This document shows positions 27,647 through 33,135 of a DNA stretch of 33,135 nucleotides, piece after piece. The position numbers and the translations under genes were made by a program. The first letter of the stretch is position 1. Each line of letters starts with the position of its first letter. The stretch is from Bryobacterales bacterium. Its GTDB lineage: Bacteria > Acidobacteriota > Terriglobia > Bryobacterales > Bryobacteraceae. The stretch spans positions 1 through 33,135 of the forward strand of contig JAOAPO010000398.1 in the NCBI GenBank assembly GCA_025462945.1, written 5' to 3'. The notes under the pieces were generated by a model, which did no database searches, was not told the origin of the DNA, and worked only from the letters and a program-made list of their open reading frames with translations.

Positions 27647-30600
27647 CTACTTGCCGCCATTCAGGACCTCGATCGCTTTCTCAATCTGGCGGTCGTGGCC
27701 TGCGAGAAAGTCGGCCGGGGTGTTGTCGACCAGGATGTCGGGGGGCACGCCGAAGTTCTCCATATTTTCGCCCGTCGCTGTGTAGATGCCTGCGCCCGGG
27801 GTGCGAATGGAAGACCCATCGAGCAGCGTGAAGGCACCTGTACCGATGACGGCGCCGTATGTGGGCATGCCGATGATCTTGCCGAGTCCGAGGCGCCGGA
27901 AGCCGTCGGGGAACATTTCGGCATCGCTGGCGGAGCGCTCGTTTTGCAGCACCACCATGGGCCCGAGATAGGTGCGACCGGGTCTGACGATCTCGACTGA
28001 ATCCCGGCCCCTGGTTCGCTGGTAGGCGACGCGCTGGTTGAGGAGTTCCAGCAGTTCCTGATCGATGCCGCCACCGCTGTTGAAGCGCTCGTCGATGATG
28101 AGGCCTTTCTTGTCCTGATTGGCGAGAAGGTCGGTCTCGAAGCGGCGCAGCGACGGTTCATCCATGGCGCGGATATGCAGATAGCCGAGGGTTCCATCGG
28201 TGAGGCGCGCGACCATCTGCCTTTTATCTTCGACCCACTGGGCGTACTGGAGGTCGACGAAAGCGGCTGAGGTGATGGGTTCCACGGAGACGGTCCACGC
28301 GCCGTCGTGGGTGGGTTTGGAGTTGACGACGAACTCGAACTTACCGCCCGGCAGAACGTTGAAGAGCTTCCAATAATTCTCGCCGGGAGTGATTTCGTAG
28401 TCATTCACGGCAAGGACGAAGTTGCCGGTCGCGAGCCTCATGTATTCGTGGTCGGCGGGGCCGTTGCGATAGATGGTGGAGATCTTGTAGAAGCCGGAGG
28501 GATCGGGGACGAGGTCGAAGCCAGGATAGCGCGTCTGGACGCGATCGATGGCGTTCTCACCGGGGATGCGATTGCCGCCAGTGATGCCGGTGTGAGAGGC
28601 GTTGAGTTCGCCGATCATCTCCATGATCAGGTTGTGGAGCTCTTCCAGATCGGCGACATGGGGCAGCAGCGATTCGTACTTGTCGCGCGCGGCCGACCAG
28701 TTCACACCGTGCATTTGCGGATCGTAGAAGCGGTTTTTCATCACCCTCCACGCTTCGGCGAAGACCTGGCGTTGTTCGGCCACGGTATCGAATTCCATAC
28801 GCAGGGTGAAGTTGACGCGTCGGGGTTGTGCGCCTGTGGCAGCAGTTCCGGCTGCGGCAGCGGCGGCGGCTGCAGCAGCGCCGCGTCCAGCTCGACCTGC
28901 GCCAACGGCGGCGGCAGCAGAGGTATCGGAGGGTGGCGGAGTGACCGCGAGGTTGTAGAGGCCGCCGCCGGCGATGTAGTAGACGCTCCGGCTGTCTTTC
29001 GTCCATTGGGGTTCAGCGCCACCGCCGAAGCCGCCACGTCCACCGCCACGTCCGCCCTCTGCAGCGGTGTTCAGGCGAGTGATGCCCGAACCGTCTTCGT
29101 TCATCACCAGAAGTCCGTCACCGAAGGACGACATCACGATCATGCGACCGTCAGGGGACGGGACGATGGAGGTGACTGAGCCCGCCTGCCTCGTGAGTTG
29201 AGTGATGCGCCGAGTGAGGCCATCCCAGTCGATCTTCACCTGGACGGGCGGGGTTGCGGACGCGTCGCCGTGTGCGCCGCGTCCGGGCCCGGGCACGGCG
29301 GGTTCCTTGAGGTCCGCCTGCGCTTCCGTGTTGATGTCGCGATTGCCGGGATCCTTTTCCACGGGCTGGAAAGCGGCCGCGAAGACCTGCATGGCGTTGC
29401 CCCAGCCGAGTTGCGCGACACCGGGCACCGAGACGCCACCGAGGAAGAAGAGACGCTTTCCATCAGGAGCCCATTTGGCACCCGTGGAAACCTGGAAAGC
29501 GTCGTTTGTGATGATGTGTTCAAGGCCCGTAGAGAGTTCCTTGATCCAGACATGGGCGCGGAGACGCTTGTCCTGGCTGGTGTAGGAGAGCCACTTGCCA
29601 TCCGGCGAGAGCTGCACGTCTGCGATGTTGCCTGCTTCGCCCGTCGCCAGAACTTGTTCGGCCCCCGACTCAATTTCCACCTTGTGGAGTTTGTGGTCCG
29701 ATCCAGACCAGAGCAGCGACTCGGAGTCGGCCGTCCAGAGCAGGCCCGACTTGTCGCAATCGACGGTGGTTAATTGTTTAGGGTTTTTGCCTAACTCGTC
29801 GGAGATGAAGAGTTCCTCGCGGCCGGTCCGGTCAGAGACGAAGGCGATCCACTTGCCATCGGCGGACCAGCGGGGTTGCTGTTCCTTCCACGGGGTGGCA
29901 CTGACGCGCTGGGGTTCGCCCCGGTCCGTGGCGACGGTGAAGATCTCGCCATGCGCCACGACAGCGGCACGACGATTGGAGGGGGACAGGCTGAAGTCCT
30001 GGGCGGTGCTGTTAAGGGTTATCAGTTCCGCTTCGTTTTGCTTCGGGTCCGTAGTGATCTCGATGCGGATTTCTGTGCACTTGCCACTGGCGATGTCGAG
30101 CTTCCAGAGTCAGAAGTTATCTTCGTAGACGATGACCTTGCCGTCGGCGGAGATGCTGGGGAAGAAGAGGTTGCCGTCCTCATGATGTGTGACCTGGGTT
30201 GCCCGCCCGCCTTTATCGGAGATCTTCCAGATGTTATTGACGCTCTTCATCACTTCGGGGCTGCCGTTTTTGACGGTCTTCTCGTTCGGTAGTTCGTTGG
30301 AGACGAAGTAGATCTCGCCGCCGGTGCTGTACATGGGCCAGAGCATGTTGCCTTTGTACTCGGGGTCGCCCAGCTTCGTGAAGCTCTTGGAGGCCACATC
30401 TTCGACCCAGAGGTCGGCCGCGTAGCTGCCGCGGTAGTGCTTGCGCGACCAGAGCTGGGGATGGCGCGTGAACGCCAGTTTCTTACCATCGGCCGAGTAA
30501 CTGGCCCAGATCCCCCAATCGGTGCCGATGGCCGTTTCGATTCCGCCCTCGGCCGCTACCTGCCAGAGTGTCGTTACTGTGGGGAAGGCGCCGTTGCCGC

Positions 30601-30973
30601 GAGTGGAACTGAAGACGATCTTCTTACTGTCGGCGGTCCAGCCGACCACGTCGTCGTCGGCGGAGTGCCAGGTCAGCTGGCGTGGTTTTCCTCCGGTTGC
30701 GGGCATGACGTAGACGCCATAGTTACCGGCACGATCGGAGGAGAAGGCGATCCACTTGCCATCGGGCGAGAAACGAGGGTAGGTTTCTCGCGCAGTGTTA
30801 TCGGTCAGCCGTGTGACGCCCGTCCCGTTTTCGTTCGCCGCCCAGATGTCACCGAGATAGCTGAAGGCTACTCTGCCGTTGAAGTAAGTGGGGTGCCGCA
30901 GCAGTTTCACCTCTGCCTGCGCGGTTACGCCAACGATAAGGGTAAAAAGAAGTACCAAAAATCGAGTGAACAT
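27647..30973 (-). pseudogene. Tricorn-like protease interrupted by one in-frame TGA (30110-30112)
   Basis: Upstream part MFTRFLVLLFTLIVGVTAQAEVKLLRHPTYFNGRVAFSYLGDIW...IVYEDNF; stop; same frame continues LWKLDIASGKCTEIRIEITTDPKQNEAELITLNSTAQDFSLSPSNRRAAVVAHGEIF...GELNASHTGITGG...NERSASDAEMFP. Confidence 0.8.
28840..28930 (-). repeat. GCN-rich low-complexity tract encoding poly-Ala/Gly linker
   Basis: Encodes SAAAAVGAGRAGRGAAAAAAAAAAGTAATGA between propeller and catalytic regions of the Tricorn-like protein. Confidence 0.7.
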
Positions 30974-31012
30974 GGATGAAAACAGTATGGCGTGGAATCC
31001 TTGTCTCCCGCC

Positions 31013-31021
31013 TGATAAAAT
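31013..31021 (+). promoter_or_regulatory. extended -10 element TGATAAAAT
   Basis: Nine nt upstream of the GTG at 31031; no SD. Confidence 0.45.
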
Positions 31022-31030
31022 TCGGGCATT

Positions 31031-31747
31031 GTGAGAAAGCTTCTTCCGGTTGTATTCGTGTTTGTTTCGGCGGCACTGGCTGCGAGCCCCAAAACGGTTT
31101 GGGACGGCGTCTATACGGACGCTCAGGCGACGCGGGGACAGGCGGCTTACATGACGGAGTGCAGCCGCTGCCACGGCGAGGATCACCGCGCTTCGGGCAA
31201 CGTCATCGTGGGCGCTAAGTTCATGCAGCAGTGGCGGGAAGACAACCTGAATAACCTGTATACGATTTTGCGGAACACGATGCCGCGCAATGCTCCGCGC
31301 AGTCTGCCGGAAGGCACGTATCTCGACATTGTTTCTTACATGCTGAAGCTGAACGGGTTTCCGGCCGGTAAGGCTGATCTGGCGATAGCCGATGTTGCGG
31401 ACATTATGCTGGTGGGGAAAGAGGGACCGTCCGCGGTGCCTGACTTTGCGCTGGTGACGATTACCGGGTGCCTGGGTCCGATCACGGGCGATACGAGCTT
31501 CGTGTCGGCGGCGACGGAACCGGTGCGCACGCGTCAGCCGCAGAAGTCGCAGGGTGACGAGATGGCGACGGCTTTCGCGAAGGCGGCGGGTACGCGCAAG
31601 CTTGCATTGATGGGCGTGGCCTATAACGCGGCGGGCGCGGAGCCGAGTCACCGGGTAGAGGCGAAGGGTTTCCTGATTCGTTTGCCGGAGGGCGACAAGC
31701 TGAACGTGACCTCGCTGCAGACCAACAAGACGGCCTGTACTCCGTAG
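31031..31747 (+). CDS. secreted mono-heme c-type cytochrome with C-terminal extension
   Basis: Signal peptide MRKLLPVVFVFVSAALAAS; TECSRCHGEDH (CXXCH); NTMPRNAPRSLPEGTYLDIVSYMLKLNGFPAG. Confidence 0.82.
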   Translation: MRKLLPVVFVFVSAALAASPKTVWDGVYTDAQATRGQAAYMTECSRCHGEDHRASGNVIVGAKFMQQWREDNLNNLYTILRNTMPRNAPRSLPEGTYLDIVSYMLKLNGFPAGKADLAIADVADIMLVGKEGPSAVPDFALVTITGCLGPITGDTSFVSAATEPVRTRQPQKSQGDEMATAFAKAAGTRKLALMGVAYNAAGAEPSHRVEAKGFLIRLPEGDKLNVTSLQTNKTACTP

Positions 31748-31754
31748 GCTTCGG

Positions 31755-32507
31755 TCAGCGTTTGCTGGCCACGATGCGAAGGCGGCGGTAATCGGCGTGC
31801 CACTGGCCATCCACCCAGAGAGAACTGCGCAGACGTTCCTCGATTCGATGCTCGATCTCGCCCCGAGCGGGTCCCGGGACACCTTCGAAGTACGAGCCGC
31901 CGAACATTTCGAGCCATTCGCGGAGGCCGCGTTCGGGGTGTTCCAGCTTCGTCCACCGGGCGAAGTTCTGAGCTAAGTGGACTTCGAAGCCGTGCGCTTC
32001 GAGCAGGGTTGTGTATTCACCGATGCTGGGAAAGTACCAGACATTCTGGCCAGAGAAACCGGCGCCGCGAATGACCTCTTCGACCCCGGCCATAATGCAC
32101 GCGACGTTGCCCTTGCCGCCCATCTCCATCACGAAACGACCGCCAGGGCGAAGGGCTGCGCCGATGCACTGCACAGCGGCTTCGGCCTCCTGCACCCAGT
32201 GGAGAGCGGCATTCGAGAAGACGGCGTCACAGGGCTCGTCCAGCATGAAGTTGCGGACATCGGCGAGGAGGAACTTCAGCTTCGGGAAGTTCTGCCTGGC
32301 CTGGGCGATCATGGACGTGCTGGAGTCAAGGCCGGTCACCTGTGCACCGCTCTCCGCGATTTTGGCGGTGAGGTGACCGGTGCCGCAGCCGATGTCGAGG
32401 ATCTCTTCGCCGGCTTTCGCGTCGAGGAGTTCGAGCAGATCGCCGGCTGATTTCCAGACGAAGGAGTGGCGGTCGTCGTAGAGCGAGCTGTCCCACTTAT
32501 CGGGCAT
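31755..32507 (-). CDS. class I SAM-dependent methyltransferase
   Basis: EILDIGCGTGHLTAKIAESGAQVTGLDSSTSMIAQAR, CDAVFSNAALHWVQ, GGRFVMEMGGKG. Confidence 0.92.
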   Translation of the reverse strand: MPDKWDSSLYDDRHSFVWKSAGDLLELLDAKAGEEILDIGCGTGHLTAKIAESGAQVTGLDSSTSMIAQARQNFPKLKFLLADVRNFMLDEPCDAVFSNAALHWVQEAEAAVQCIGAALRPGGRFVMEMGGKGNVACIMAGVEEVIRGAGFSGQNVWYFPSIGEYTTLLEAHGFEVHLAQNFARWTKLEHPERGLREWLEMFGGSYFEGVPGPARGEIEHRIEERLRSSLWVDGQWHADYRRLRIVASKR

Positions 32508-33135
32508 TATGGGCGCTCCGCCGGGACGAGCGTGAAGTAGTCATAAACGGTTCGAGCGATTTCAGCCACGGCCTTTTCCGAAACTTCAGAGGGGCGGAAG
32601 GAAGCCTTGGTGAAGACGGAGATGGCCACGTGTCCGGCATCGCCCGGGAGGGTGATCACGCCGACGTCATCCACCACACCGCCGATTGAACCGGTCTTGT
32701 GGGCGACGGCGGTACCGGCGGGGAGCAGGCCCTTCAGGCGGGTCTTGCCGGTCTGGCAGCGTTCGAGCATGCCGAGAAGAGTGGCTGCATTCGCGGGGCT
32801 GAACAGATCTTGTTTCCAGATGCGCACCAGCAGCTTCGTCATGTCATCGGGCGTTGCGGTGTCGCGAGGGTCAGACCACTGGGCGCGGCGCGCTCGCATG
32901 TGATCGGGCTCAGGAACCGCGTTGTAGATCTGGTCCCACATATCGCGATTCCATTCGGTTTCGGGGGGAAGCGACTTCGCACCCATGAAGTCATGCAGGA
33001 GGAGCGCGATGTTGCGGTCGATCCGGATGCTGTTCAGGCCGAGTTCCCTCATTCGGGCGGTGACCGCCGCTGGTCCGCCTGCCTCTTTCAGGACAATGTC
33101 GGCAGCAGTATTGTCGCTGATCACGATCATGAGTT
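32507..33135 (-). CDS. class A beta-lactamase-like serine hydrolase, N-terminus beyond the window
   Basis: SDN motif (VISDNTAAD), DPRDTATPDDMTKLL and HKTGSIGG; the SxxK region would lie off the right edge. Confidence 0.82.
   Translation of the reverse strand, partial: LMIVISDNTAADIVLKEAGGPAAVTARMRELGLNSIRIDRNIALLLHDFMGAKSLPPETEWNRDMWDQIYNAVPEPDHMRARRAQWSDPRDTATPDDMTKLLVRIWKQDLFSPANAATLLGMLERCQTGKTRLKGLLPAGTAVAHKTGSIGGVVDDVGVITLPGDAGHVAISVFTKASFRPSEVSEKAVAEIARTVYDYFTLVPAERP

Noticed and set aside
30078-30112. TGA as selenocysteine codon, with GCCAGUGGC a small hairpin about 18 nt downstream
   Set aside because: The 3-bp stem is too small for a convincing bacterial SECIS, the residue is expected to be Gly in homologs, and no sel genes are visible.
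30974-31882. N-terminal extension of the 590-aa minus-strand ORF
   Set aside because: Antisense to the cytochrome gene; the signal peptide MFTRFLVLLFTLIVGVTAQA begins at 30973.
1-33135. CRISPR array, prophage, IS element, tRNA or rRNA
   Set aside because: No regular spaced repeats, transposase, integrase, phage structural proteins or RNA gene signatures were seen while reading the window.

Overview
GC-rich, gene-dense chromosomal window that looks like a Solibacter/Bryobacter-type acidobacterium. The lineage is inferred from an ADOP-type orphan permease, a TIGR03437-like C-terminal domain, PSCyt1/DUF1549 + DUF1501 genes and an STGPRT...RHGLT protein. I see about 24 genes: LarA-like (DUF2088), an RHH antitoxin/PIN toxin pair, two Tat-exported TIM-barrel isomerases, carA-carB, ADOP permease, esterase/SMP-30-like fusion, dctA, a split chromate-transporter pair, an RraA-like aldolase, an amidohydrolase, an alpha/beta hydrolase, an M36 metallopeptidase, a Tricorn-like protease, a c-type cytochrome, a methyltransferase and an edge-truncated class A beta-lactamase-like protein. 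Main items for follow-up: (1) the Tricorn-like gene is open over about 1,100 codons except for one in-frame TGA; (2) an untracked 48-codon ORF fits exactly between carA and carB with TGATG and TAATG junctions; (3) several gene starts have a TGATAnnnT or TAnnnT -10-like box 6-9 nt upstream and no good Shine-Dalgarno, suggesting leaderless mRNAs; (4) two families of short intergenic repeats; (5) four tail-to-tail gene pairs with overlapping or nearly touching stops; (6) an apparent GC-skew sign change near 10-12 kb. No phage, IS, CRISPR, tRNA or rRNA was recognised, and I do not see clear evidence of a wholly new multi-gene system. All family calls are from reading the translations, not from searches.
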